This document shows positions 22,883-35,456 of a stretch of 64,000 bases of DNA, in pieces; the first letter of the stretch is position 1; the number at the start of each line of letters is the position of its first letter. The stretch is from Glossina fuscipes (lineage: Eukaryota; Arthropoda; Insecta; Diptera; Glossinidae), in contig NW_023998414.1 in assembly GCF_014805625.2 (NCBI RefSeq), forward strand, positions 31,819,170 through 31,883,169, in the 5' to 3' direction. The notes below the pieces were generated by a model. That model searched no databases. It saw only the letters and a list, made by a program, of their open reading frames with translations, and had not been told where the DNA came from. The position numbers were made by a program, and so were the translations under genes.

Positions 22883-25346
22883 ATAAAAATAATTTTCATT
22901 CATTTGCTCACTTAAAGCGAACGCTTTCGAAAGAATTTTTCTACGAAAACAAGAAACAATTTTTAAAAGAAAATAACAGACATAAATTAGTGAAAAGAAA
23001 AAAACTAATTACAATTTATATACAGCCACGTACATACAAATAGCACACACTTTACTATGAGCATAAATATAAAGATTTTTAGAATAGTTTTAAAGAGCGC
23101 AAAAATTTATTTCTACTATAAGGTACACAAAAAAAAATTTTAAATATTTTTAGGGAAATTTAAAACGAAAATAGGCCAAAACTTGACCAAAAAAGGTGTG
23201 ATAAATATGAACAGCCAAAACAATTTAGTTAATTGCTTTGTTTTTTTTCTTCTCATGCAAAATTTGATGGTGTATCTTGAATAAATTATTATGATCCATG
23301 ATTTCAATTGGCTTCCGACATGTCTTCTTCCTTGTTGAATATCACATATATATCTGCGAACCGTTCCGATGTTCAAAACGTTTTCGTCTAACATTCACTC
23401 GGATGACGTTCGAAAAATTTTTAATGGAATCTGGGTCGAAACTATTTATTGGCTATTAAAAACAACAATTAAAAAAAAAAAAAAAAGGATAAATAATTAA
23501 ATAGGATTTCGTCTGAAAACTAATCATTAATAATTTTACAATGGATGAAAATGCAATTTACTGGCAAAGAAATCAATCTATATGACTTCATTATTTATAA
23601 TTTCTTGGCCTTATTTTTATAATCCATTCCAAAATGTATACAGCACTATATAACATGCATTATTTTCTTCCAGTCAACTATTTTCTATGTGATAATTTAA
23701 AAAGAAATATATCGCCCAGAAGGGATAAACTCTTTTAATTATGATAGTAATTATTCAAAAATTTTTTTTTTTTTTTTTTTTGCAATTTCAAACTAAATTT
23801 GTACTGTTTATGTGTCTATGACTGTTTATGTACTATGTGCAGACATATAAATATATATATGAGCTGAGAATAGTTATATATATATATTATATATTATAGA
23901 TTCTTCATGGCGCATAAATTTGTTAAAACATTTGTTTTCTGCATAAAAATGAAATAAACAGATAATTAGATAAGAGTGTGTATACGTATGTGGAGACGAG
24001 GGCTGATCCTAAAATTTGTGAACATTGCAAATTCTCGTGAGTGTATGTATATGCAAGTGACGTTACTATATATATTTTTTATAAGCAGTTATTCGAATTT
24101 ATATTCTAATATGTTGTTGATCAGGTGAAGGTTTGCTCTCTTCGGAATTTTTTTTTTGCAAATGGTGCGTTGCATATATATATAGTTAGAATTCTATAGG
24201 TAGATCATAGAATCTGGCTGCTGAGATTTATATTTCTCTAGACTGTTAAAATTGAAATACACCTTTTGTGAACTAAAAGCAAAAAAATTCTCGACAAGTT
24301 TCGTCCTCTGAACTTTTTACACCCACTCGATTAGTCGATTGAGTTGCTTGCCACGAGTCAAAAGATATTCGACCTCCGTAGTAAAAGTTCTGAAAAATTT
24401 GAATTTGATGTCGTGTTGATATCGCTCATTATGTACTTTCGCGTTATTTATAGACCATTGAGAAAAAAGCGATAAGAAACTTTTGCCTGCGGCATTACAA
24501 TTTAAGTCATTGTTTATGCTTTGTCACATAAGTTAAAAATCATCGATCAGACTAAAAAACCAAAAACGAATAGTGACTGTTCGGTGAGTTATAAACAAGT
24601 ATTGGGTCTGGGTACAAATTTAATTAATCTGTCAACGCGACAAATGAGGTTTCCGCCTTTCAGAAGATTTCACAAATATTTTTCAAAAACCTCGTCTTTT
24701 TATATTTTACTCCTTAGCCTTAAGACAAGTTTTGCGTGGTTTATACCTGCTTTTTGATCCTCTTTCTTTTTAGAATTAGCACAGTCGTCGAAAATGACGA
24801 TAAAAAATTGAAATATGGCATAAGCATTCTTTCTGATCGGCTAAGAACTTCAAGTTAAGGTATGACTATGATCCAACTACATATGCGCTCACAATGGATA
24901 CGAAATTGAAATCATTTTGAAAATAAACCGATCGCGTTTTCGTATTTCCATCTATAACTATCGATACTATTTAGATACAGCTGAAAAGTGGTTACCCAGA
25001 TATTCATCGGAAACATCAGGATATTCTCTTTTTCATTAATTTATTGACTTTATTTTTTTTTGACTCTAGCAATTCCGCAAAAGAATATGCTCAAAGCGAT
25101 GCCCTTAGGTAGAATTAGGTCGTCGGCATTTCGAAAAGTAGATCACATAGAAAACCGTTGGCATACATTACATGATGCCTTATGATCACCTTTTTCAAAA
25201 TAACGTACTCAGCGGTTTTACTGTTAAAGGCGAAAAAGAACTGATTTTTGATATGTAAGTCACACATTATGTCATGAGTAACAATATGACCGCTGACGAC
25301 GATATTTTTCTTTTGCTGGCTTAGGAAAGCATGGCAGTTGTTTCCA

Positions 25347-25349
<3 letters not shown>

Positions 25350-25385
<36 letters not shown>
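25350..25385. repeat. (CT)n microsatellite
   Basis: Eighteen perfect CT units in non-coding DNA. Confidence 0.98.
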
Positions 25386-25387
<2 letters not shown>

Positions 25388-26318
25388 CTAATTCACTTGT
25401 TTCCTTGAGTCAAGGCATCTTCAGTTTGAATATCTTGTCATTAAGCCCGTTTCCTATTTATTGCATTTCCCGCATGTTTGGCTTAATTCTTCTCATCTGC
25501 ACGACGAAGAAAAGGCGAAAATCATAGGCGTTTAAAACGATTACAGCCGTCGCCAAAGTTCGCTCACTTTTCAATTACGAAGCAACAATGTATTGCGTGT
25601 GTGAATATTATCGCCAAATACTAGCCATTACTTCTCTCATTTTTTATTCAGAATTTGGATTCGATACGGAAACGATAACTGGTTTTTTGATTTTTTTCTG
25701 CTACCCTCAAGACCTCAATCAATATTTCAATTGTAAGAATTGAACTGCCTTTTGAATAAAAAATAAGTTGCCTATTGAAACCTTAATCGTATTAATCGGA
25801 GACAGGAATGTCCGCTGATAATGGCGGGGAGGGTAGGACTTTCCAGATTAGAATTGTAATCAATTTCTGAGCTCTTTTTGTATATATAAGGCCGAATATC
25901 GTTATGCTGAAAACGCTGTTGACATAGTGCTCGTGTTTTTTGTCCCAATTGCATCACTTGTCGTTAGTAGTAGGTTCCTCTAGTGATGATTTCATTCGAG
26001 TGGAACAAGCCATAATAATACACGACGTCCAGATGACACTTTCAAAATGGAACCGTCACGGATATTCGACTTAATCGCCGATGTTAATGGTTCTGTATCG
26101 GGGTTATTTGAATTTTGAATATTTAATAACGCATCCATTGTTCTTCATTTGTAAGGATTTGATAGCATTATCCTTTGAATTAGAGAGGTAGGAGGGGTAA
26201 AACTTCTCGTAAATCTCTTTTGTATACCTATTAATATACCTATTTAAAGGTTAAATGACCTTATAGATATTATTTTTAAAATGCCGCTTACCCTCTCTCA
26301 CTAATTTTCTTTCTTTCT

Positions 26319-26320
<2 letters not shown>

Positions 26321-26360
<40 letters not shown>

Positions 26361-26760
26361 NNNNNNNNNNNNNNNNNNNNNNNNNNNNNNNNNNNNNNNN
26401 NNNNNNNNNNNNNNNNNNNNNNNNNNNNNNNNNNNNNNNNNNNNNNNNNNNNNNNNNNNNNNNNNNNNNNNNNNNNNNNNNNNNNNNNNNNNNNNNNNNN
26501 NNNNNNNNNNNNNNNNNNNNNNNNNNNNNNNNNNNNNNNNNNNNNNNNNNNNNNNNNNNNNNNNNNNNNNNNNNNNNNNNNNNNNNNNNNNNNNNNNNNN
26601 NNNNNNNNNNNNNNNNNNNNNNNNNNNNNNNNNNNNNNNNNNNNNNNNNNNNNNNNNNNNNNNNNNNNNNNNNNNNNNNNNNNNNNNNNNNNNNNNNNNN
26701 NNNNNNNNNNNNNNNNNNNNNNNNNNNNNNNNNNNNNNNNNNNNNNNNNNNNNNNNNNNN

Positions 26761-26811
<51 letters not shown>

Positions 26812-26817
26812 TCTCTC
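26321..26817. repeat. (CT)n microsatellite containing a 400-base assembly gap
   Basis: CT dinucleotides run up to 26360 and again from 26761, with 400 N at 26361-26760. The round gap length suggests an estimated scaffold gap; its true length is unknown. A long frame crossing the gap is an artefact. Confidence 0.98.
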
Positions 26818-29800
26818 CGTCAGAAGAAGGCAGACACTTTAGCGCTGATAGCTTTAGCGATGATTTTAATAATCACCTTCAGCAATACACAAAAGATAAA
26901 GGAACCAACTTAATTAGATCATGTAGTCCAACTGTAGGCGTTCACTTATTCACTTTAAGGTTAACCCTTGTTCTCGGCTTTACTATTTTTATACTCGAAA
27001 TGTCGTATTGGAAAAATGGGAAAAAGGTGTTGGGTAAAAATCGAATTAAACTGACTTGAACGCATAAACACTACATTTTACATTTTACGCGGGGAATGTT
27101 ATGTCCATTCCTGTATCTCTGTGTGTAAGCAAAATGGAAGCTCCTTATTAGTTATTAGAGTAATGTTTAATGAAATGATATATGAAAAACGACTGATTAT
27201 TACTTACGCAAATGTAAACACATTGTCAAAGGTTTTTGGTCACTTTTAAAATTGAAAAGTTTGTGTAAAGGCTACCGTTCGTTTCTTTTGAGAATTCATG
27301 AAAAATTTCAATTATAAAGTGAAAGACTTAAGTAAAAAACTTTATTAAAAATGAACATTGTTTTTACCTTTTTATCGATTGTTCTCGACTAACCACAAGT
27401 GTACATTGACCGCACAATTATGTGTTTATCTTATTGTTCGCTTTTTAAACATGTTTACTTTTCGAATAAATTGAACAGTTGTGTCCTTGAAACTCCTGAC
27501 CAACACTTGGGCACAGACGATAAGGTTGCGGTTATTGTTGATTCATACTCACAATATTTACACCGATGTAATGCGTAAAACCACAATCAGTTTGTTTTTA
27601 TTTTTTCTCTTAATTTTCGTTGTACTGTTAACCTAACCACTTTGTAAACAACTTGCGCTTAGATATATTCATACGTATATACAATGGGGTATAAAAAAGT
27701 TATTGCGTATCGTATGTATTTAAAAACATATTTTCTGCTTGATTGCTGCAGGTTTTCACAATTAAATAAGAGACCGTTTGCTTTTCGGTTGGCCAAAGTA
27801 AAAGCAACGGTATTTAACAAATATAAACATAATCCGAATATAAGTAAAGTATGTTTGGAGCAAAGTTTTTCACTCTCCCCGTAAGCATGGTCTTTCTTCT
27901 GACCAGTCAGAAAATTATACCGCAGCCAGTAAATTGCTAGTACGTGCTGCACCTTTTCTTTTATATTATGTCCTCTTAATATTTGGTCTTCCTTTGGCCG
28001 TAGCAGACCTTTGCAACAATGTTCTCTATCCAGAAATATTATGTTTTTCTGATAACTTCAAACTGTTTGTTGTGTTAGTATAGTTGTTTTCATTTTTTTT
28101 TTTTCCTTTAAAACTTTTTCAATAACCGAAAATCGAATCGTTTGTGTATGTGTGCATATTTTTGTATAGATTGGTTAGATGTTCGATGTGCGTTAAGCAG
28201 TCATCATCGTCCACATCATCGCTGGTAATTGCATTGAAAATTATCGATAATGATCAATCAATTCTGTTGAAGCGATTTGACCTTTTGCGTATAAAGAATC
28301 TTTAATATTAAGAACTGCATAAATCTTTTTTTTTTTTTTTTTTTTTTAAAGAATTTCTTATGAAATACTTAATAAAAAGTGAAAGTTCTTAGCGAGCGTA
28401 TAGCTAACTGTATACGCAGTGTACTGGTTAAGCATGAAAGTGATAGATATAACAAGAGCCTGGAAATTGCAATACCTTTCAATGATATGGCATTACAAGA
28501 ATGAAATGAAATGAAAATTTTAATTAATGCATGCTTTAATGCGGTTAAGCTTGACGAAATGAAAGGAAATTTCCAAAGACGACTGACTGACTATAAAATC
28601 GAAAACATTTCTTCATTTCTAAGATATTTTGGATATCTTGAGTGGAAGTACAAACTATTCTTCTAAGATCCTTTACATACATTTTACTCCATGGATGTTT
28701 GATAACATCTCGCAAGACCTATAGATAAGTGGGCTATAGATAGCTTTCTCGATTTCGATTGAGGTATGTTGTGGCAAGTGATTTTTTGAAAATCTACCTT
28801 CGCACTGGCTTAACACTACTTCAACAATATTTCTTTATGGATTTTATTGCCAATGAGTGTTTAACAATGCCAGATCTTGGCTATATAGTGTTGACGCGTT
28901 ACAACATTCTAGCCGCCCTCGTTCAATTATTAAGAAGATCTTAAATGGGTTATAACGCATTGTGTGCATTGTTTTTCTAAATTTAATTTAAAAGCAAGCA
29001 AAAATAAGCTAAGCCCGATTTTCTTTTACCCGTCAACTTTGTCTTTCAAAGTTGAAAAAAAAGAAAACTTGAAAGGAAATTGAAATTATATTTTAACAGT
29101 GTTTAATACGCGATAATTTTTATTACGTTATGTTTATTGGATCGCTCGTCCTTTGCTTGATTTTCACTCATTTGCAAGGCAAACTTGTCTGCAAGAACTA
29201 ATCATCTTAGAAATAGCTTCATATTTAGGACGGGACGCTTATGGGTCAAGCGTAGTGAGTGTCGCAGGATTTGCTCGAAAAAGTCATTTCAAACGAAAAA
29301 AAGCGCTTATTTCGTTTGTTGTCTTGGATAAATCTTTTTCCCAATAGAATAGAAAGTGAAGAAACTAAGGAACAAATGGTTGGTGGCCTTTCTAGATATG
29401 GTTTCTGGAAAAACGAATGGAAAGCTTCAGCTTTTGTTCTATTTTTATTTCAAAATGTCGCCACTGTAAAGTTGAATTTCAACATTGTTATGGGCGTGGC
29501 AGGATTATGTTCCAACTTTTTCCATTATTCATATGCCAATTAAAATTCGAAAGTTTCTTATAAGAATCTCTTGAGTATACGCACCACGGTAAGATGAGGG
29601 TATAGTCAGAAGATACGGTCCGATACGGAATTAATATTTTCTTTATTGCACCCAACGCAAGTAGTATGTTAATTACATTATATATATATATTTGGATGAC
29701 ATCGATATTACTTCAAATATATATAACGGGTAGGAGTGTGCAATGGAACGCTAGCAAATATGTGTAGGGGTATAACTGTAAGTATAGCAATATCATGTAT

Positions 29801-31981
29801 ATATCTGTTTGTCTGTCAGTTTGTCGATCTGTTCCAACCAAGATTGATATTATACAAGTTTCTCGAGAAGAACAGCTTTACTCTTAGCTTCGAAAAGCCC
29901 AGCGATTATATAATTATCTAACTACTATTGTTAAACTGTAAAAAAAAGTAAATTTTGAAATGTATACGGTATTCGATGAACATATGATGAACATGGAGCA
30001 AGAGGACTTCTAAAGCGTTTTGCAACCAAAATGGCGGACAAGGTTCGGACAATGTTCGACTCAGCGAATGTATCACCTCTTTCTGGTTATCATTATATAT
30101 GTCATGGGATAATAATAAGTAGGCATGAATGTATAACGCAAATACAAAAACAAAAAAATTTGTACATATGCACATCTTGCGATCGAAAAAGTAGGTGGTA
30201 ACTGCCTTTTCTATTCATGGTGCACATACACTATGGAGGACACCCTTAATTATAGTTTATAAAGGGCGCAAGATGCAGGCGACAATTCGTTAATAATATG
30301 AACGCATAAAAATATGAAAACATTTTATTAGCAAAAAAAAAAAAAGAAAAAAAAAAACAAATAACACTAAACATCTAATCGTAAATTATTAAGCTAACCC
30401 TTAATTGTACTTTGATTTATGTATAAAGCAAAACACAAACGTGAATGTAAAACTATTTTCCAAGACATCATTAAATATATTTCATGTATTTTTCATACAT
30501 AGTTGCAGTCCCGAAAGGTGTTTCGAATTTATTAAATTTCATCTTAGCAATAGCAAGAGAATCAACAGCTAATAGAATGCTGGGCATTGTGAAATGCCTG
30601 GTCGTCGGTAAATAACTGATTCGGGAAAAATCGAACCTGTAAAATTTGTACTCACGTTAAGGTATCTTAGCTTAGGATGCTCATGCTAAATTCCTCATTT
30701 CGTCTGCAAAGCATCCTCTACTCTCACATGCAGGAATTTGCTATTCTTGAGGTGCATCAAGTAAAAAAAAAATCTAACTAACTAACTAGAGAACCAGTTC
30801 CTTTAATGCTTTTGATCAGTGCGATATTTTGTATCTTTTACGACTGTGACGTGAAACTGAAACTTACTTCATGCGTTTTGAGGTGAATTTCGTACACCAA
30901 GTACGGATATTACAATGCATTCGCAATCGCGAAAGCCACAATTTCGGGGAAAAAATCAGCAGAAAATGGTACAATATGTTGCGTAAACATTAACATATTA
31001 TTTATAGGATACGTTGAGTTTGTGTTTTGTGTGATCAGCTCATGCTAATGCACAACTTATTTATATATCTTGTTGTGCAATGCTTAGAAGCACGCTTGAA
31101 ATAATGCAATAATGCACAACGTAACTATATTTACGAGCAGATTTGGGAAATTCAGTCAATTCGGTCAATTCGGTCATTTTCGGTCATGAAGCGAACCTTG
31201 GCGTTTTACCTGAGCAAAATCCAAAATTGAGTCTACTGTCGTAGCATTTTATGTAGCTCATGCAGCAGGCAGGCAATTATTGTAGTACACCTCATATGGC
31301 ACATAGACCAGGCTGCAATTTACATACTTAAAGGCAGTTCTAAACAAGCTCCGCGATATTCTTCAGTGCGAACTCAAATATAGATAACAATTATTAGCAT
31401 AGTTTATATATATATATATATATATGCTGCCGCCCCCGAAATCCACGAGAAAGTATTATAGAATAGCAAATATTGTTATTATGCGTACCTCATATGTCAG
31501 TTATGAACTTTTGATGTAGTAACCAGACGAAGCCAAGGTTACGAACCATTAGTTTCGGCTTACAAGGAATGTACTAATAATGATGATGACTTACAATATA
31601 TTAAGGAGGCGAAAGATATTTTCTTCTTCTTTGTTATAGCTTTAGAAATTACCATTAATCACTGTAGAGTATTTGCTTTGATGCTTTGTGGCGATTCTGA
31701 GATATAAATTTTACTTTTCCCTTTGGTCGGATTAAGATTTTCTTTTTCTCTCCATTACCCTTGAGTCCAATTACTTTTCTCTTCGCCTCTTCTTTTGGTC
31801 TTAAACATATCTTACTTTTAAGTTTTTCCTTTTCAAGATCCTTCTTTTACTTGACTTTCTTTATGAATATATGGTCCTGTGTTTCTTATATATTTTTTTT
31901 TTTTTTGAGTTTTAATTGCTACCGTTTCTTCTTTAGCCTGTTTCTCGGCTGTGACCTTAGCGGCGTCCTCATTCAATCTAG

Positions 31982-32872
31982 CTAACTAACTGTGTTATCG
32001 TCTTTAAAAGTTTTATTAAACCACTTGAAGCCTCTATGCATTTCATTACTTGCAATTTTAGAGGTGTGCATAGTCTCGTCCTGCATGGCTTGTTGAAAGC
32101 TGTTGGAAACGAAAACTGCTGAATATACAGAATCGCGGTTAGGGACGTTTAGGGCACACTCTTAAAGTCTCGACAAACTTTTTTCTAATTCTAAAGCGTC
32201 GTTCATATCGTCACGTGGCGGAACTACACGGTTCGCCATACCTATTATATAAGCTTCCTCAGCACGTACTTCCCGTCCAGTCAGAATTAAATCAAGAGAA
32301 CGCGATAGCCCAATCCTAGCTGGAAGACGGGCAGTACCATCATCTATTACAGGTAAGCCGTATCGATGATTAAAAAAACTCAACACTGCAGACTGTTCCA
32401 TAACTCGTAAATCGCACATTAATGACAACTCCAAACCATTGGCCATGCATTCAACTTGAATGCCACACACTACAGGTTTGCAGAATTGGCGTCGTGTGGC
32501 CCCCACAGATCCTTCAGGCATCATAAGGATTTCCGTGTTGATAGTACTTTCGGGTTCATTGGTCATTTCATTGGTATATCGAAACCAGAACAACATGAAT
32601 TTCATTCAATAACTTGCTATAAGCGACGCATCATCCTTCTGAAAAGCATTAAATGCGTCACAAAGTCTAGCAGCAGTTTGTGTGTCTATTATAGGATAGA
32701 GTTGCTGGGGCCGATTAACACTAATTGCAGTAATTTTTTTCTCTCTTTTTACTAAAACTGTGTCTTGTTTGATGGACTTGAACTCTACATTTTTCTTACA
32801 GTCGTGCTCTTTAAAGATACATTTTGCCGAACTGATTTTACGAGTTATTTGCGAGACCTTTGCCTCAGTCAT
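31982..32872 (-). pseudogene. Enoyl-CoA hydratase/isomerase (crotonase) family pseudogene
   Basis: The minus strand encodes most of a crotonase-fold enzyme, the family that hydrates or isomerises acyl-CoA substrates. From MTEAKVSQ (ATG at 32872) it reads VNRPQQLYPIIDTQTAARL, then a damaged stretch, then CKPVVCGIQVECMANGLELS, MCDLRVMEQSAVLSFFNHR, ARIGLSRSLDLILTGREVRA and a C-terminal RDSVYSAVF...SFQQAMQDE. It is broken. A TGA interrupts the frame at about 32606. The oxyanion-hole region appears only in another frame (SCCSGFDIP) with further stops, after which the original frame resumes. A TAA lies at 32162-32164 where the family has a sense codon before ECA. No intron is visible. A run of 14 A (minus strand) follows at 31906-31893. 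It is either a retrocopy or a decayed duplicate; its usual active-loop VAGG is MANG here. I am confident of the family and of the damage, less so of the origin. Confidence 0.85.
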
Positions 32873-33071
32873 TATGTTTTGCAGATCTTTTTTTTTTTTG
32901 TCCTTATAAACTTCGTTATACAAGAAAGAAAAAAAAAAAGAAAAAAAGAAAAAATTTAAAAAATTCAAAAGTACCAACTACGGCGCCGTTCATGTAATCA
33001 CTTAGTTCATTAAAAGCTAATCAATTCGTTACCTCTTACCGATACAGCTCACGGTACGATGCGGTCTCTGC

Positions 33072-33079
33072 TATAAATA
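33072..33079 (+). promoter_or_regulatory. Possible TATA box TATAAATA upstream of the coiled-coil gene
   Basis: TATAAATA stands about 390 nt before the ATG at 33465. A TCACAG Inr-like sequence lies at 33109, slightly further downstream than the usual TATA-to-start spacing. AT-rich DNA produces such motifs by chance, so this is only a candidate. Confidence 0.3.
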
Positions 33080-33464
33080 TTTATCAGTAGTTTTGGTCGG
33101 TGAAGCGCTCACAGCAATGCAATACGCAACGATCGTTGAAGAGTTTAAGTCACTACTTTTAACCTTGTGTTTTTGATAGATATGCTATTTCAGATTTGTT
33201 CATTCATTGTACACAAATGCATAAATATATCTAACGTCTACCGTGTCAAGGAATTTTTTTTATCCTAAGCATACAATGAGTTGAGTTTCAAGTCACTTAC
33301 ATTATGTGATAGTAAATAGAGGAGAGACATTATTGCTTTGCCATATATATTTTTTCGTTTGTTTGTTTGAAAAAATTTATACTCAACAAAATTCGAAAGC
33401 GTTTCTAAAATTTTTGTTTTCATTGCCTTTTGAAATCCCCATCTCCGAGACCATTGATATAAAG

Positions 33465-34116
33465 ATGCAAAAAATTAATTTCAAGTTAAAATCGTTCAAT
33501 TCTGTAAGTAAGTCGGCTTCGTCAACGATATATTCGCGATCCCCATCGCTGCAAGCCGATCATAACAATCCTCCTAACAATCCAAGTCAATCCGATGAAA
33601 GTCACGTGCAACCAAGAGATGAATGCTTTTGCTATCCAGAGCTTAGCAGCAATCGGAATTCACAAGAATATCAAAGTTTACAAAGTCTAGAGGAATATGT
33701 GAGCTTATCATCGACCACTTCCACAGCTATCAGCACTGACAATCACAGCCGCTCTAGCAGCAATGCGCAAGCAAATACATCTTCAGGTTTAAATTCGCGT
33801 TTGGGGGAAACGTCAACATGTTACGCATCCGCTGCCTCCAATACGTTAATAGTCCTTAAGTCACCTACGTATATAAGGACGTCTAGCGGTTTGCAAGTTT
33901 CAGAAAATTATCCTTTTACGTATGCCACATATGACAGTCTAATGAATGTGCCGCCTTTAGATAAAGTGTCGTTAAATTGCTGTGAAAAATGTTCCAAATA
34001 CGATCTCCTTAGCGATGACACGCACAAAATATGTTTGCAAATAAGTAAAATCTTTGGTGAACATTTGCAACATGCTAACAATGATGCAAAGAATAAAAGC
34101 GAGGTAATTTAAAAAT

Positions 34117-34159
<43 letters not shown>

Positions 34160-34197
34160 AACCAAAAAATGACATAAATAAATAAAAGGGAAATAAT

Positions 34198-34228
<31 letters not shown>

Positions 34229-35422
34229 AGCTGAAGCGGTTATCTTTTGAGGATTCGGTTGTCATTAATTTAGAGAAATTGGAAGCGGAGGTAAGCGAAC
34301 GTTTAGAACGTTTGCGACGCAAAATCAATATCGATCATCGACCGGGCAAAAAGGATGAATTGCTAAAGTATCGTAAAAATATCCATTCATTTATTAAAGT
34401 AGCTTACCGCGAAGAGAAGTTTGACGTTCACGGTTTATCATATGAAGGCAAATCGCACAAGCAAATGTTCGATTTGATCGATGCAAGCATGCAAACGAAC
34501 TCACAGTCGCAAATGTACGTCTTGAGTGACTCGTCGATGCAAGAACGATCTCATTCTCGAACCTTCGATGTCGATGACTCGAAGAAAGAGAATTTGAACG
34601 TGAACAATGGAAAAGCCGATATTAAAGTAAATGTAATTCTATTATCAATTTAATCTGTTTCTAAACCGGTCTCTTTCTCTTTTCTCTCGTTCTCCCTCGT
34701 ATACAGATGGCTGATGTGGAAGAAAAGCACGAGGTGCGTCAAATAGTGATAGTGTAGTTCTTAGACAGAGTGACAGGAATATAGAAATTTCTGAAAATTT
34801 TATATGATACACAAGTGATATAGGGTGTGTGAAGAAAGAAAAGAGATAGTAATAAAATATTTGGCAGATGACAGATGAATGAAAGATAAGAAGAAGAAGA
34901 AGAACATTATAAGGCCATATGTCGATGGGGCTAACGGTTAGGAAGAATGCGATGGTAGTGAAGCGAATGTTAAGCACAGTCATCGGCTAAGTATATAGCA
35001 TATGAGAATAATTAGATTTATAAGGTGCTACAAGAAGTAAGGGAAAGGGATCGACGATAGAGATTATATGTGGAGAACATATGGGCATAGAATTGTAAAG
35101 AAAATCACTGTATTGACCGACAATATCCTCAATCTTGTACATTATATATTAAACGAGTTTCTTTTTGATTCTTTTCCACGCATTCATTTACGTGAAGCTT
35201 GATGACGCACCAGTCGATATTTCGAGAAGGCAAGATGAAATTGAAGAGCTTAAGAAACAGCTCGCTCGCATGGAGTTGGAAATGCAGCAAAAGTTTCAGC
35301 ATAACAATGAGATGGTGAAAGAGTTACGCGATGATCTGAATAATGCAGTTTTTAAAGTGACCAAGTCAGACCTACATTCATTTTTACTTCGTACTTTAAA
35401 ATTTTTTTCAGGAAAATTTTGA
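33465..35422 (+). CDS. Unrecognised protein with coiled-coil C-terminus, four exons including a 27-nt microexon
   Basis: I do not recognise this protein. My model has exons 33465-34103, 34231-34626, 34707-34733 and 35198-35422, all joined in phase 0 at GT-AG sites, giving 428 residues. The first in-frame ATG (33465, A at -3) is the start; the frame is open upstream but lacks an ATG. Residues 1-150 are Ser/Asn/Thr-rich and probably disordered. Around residues 180-200 is a Cys cluster (SLNCCEKCSKYDLL). Exon 2 has a charged helix (LEKLEAEVSERLERLRRKIN) and then three 16-residue repeats. Exon 4 encodes a strong coiled coil (DEIEELKKQLARMELEMQQK). The 3' end is uncertain: either the frame runs to TGA at 35422, or a 55-nt intron (35357-35411) joins to a short Lys-rich tail. 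An AATAAA follows at 35451. The exon structure and the conserved frame across three introns support a real gene; function is unknown. Confidence 0.7.
34453..34596 (+). repeat. Three 16-residue tandem repeats within exon 2 of the unrecognised coiled-coil gene
   Basis: The encoded segment repeats as SHKQMFDLIDASMQTN, SQSQMYVLSDSSMQER and SHSRTFDVDDSKKENL. Ser-1, an aromatic at position 6, Asp-10 and the SMQ at 12-14 (first two copies) recur. The unit is 48 nt. Divergence at DNA level suggests an old in-frame duplication that has been kept open. Confidence 0.7.
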
Positions 35423-35450
35423 AAATTTTAATAGGAAAAGAATAATATCC

Positions 35451-35456
35451 AATAAA
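35451..35456 (+). terminator. Candidate poly(A) signal AATAAA of the coiled-coil gene
   Basis: AATAAA lies 29 nt after the TGA at 35420-35422 and is followed by an A-rich run (35462-35480). It fits as the 3' end signal of the plus-strand coiled-coil gene if the exon runs to that stop. Confidence 0.4.

Larger units (their letters stand above)
22300..31880. other. Long gene-poor interval upstream of Ola1
   Basis: About 9.6 kb with homopolymers, the two CT repeats and the gap listed separately. Frames at 24521-24757, 28759-28944, 29153-29543 and 27659-27952 are short and match no family I know. No RNA gene recognised. Confidence 0.5.

Noticed and set aside
26319..27059. A 246-codon frame across the N gap
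   Set aside because: Most of it is undetermined bases and CT repeat; the real part has no recognised domain.
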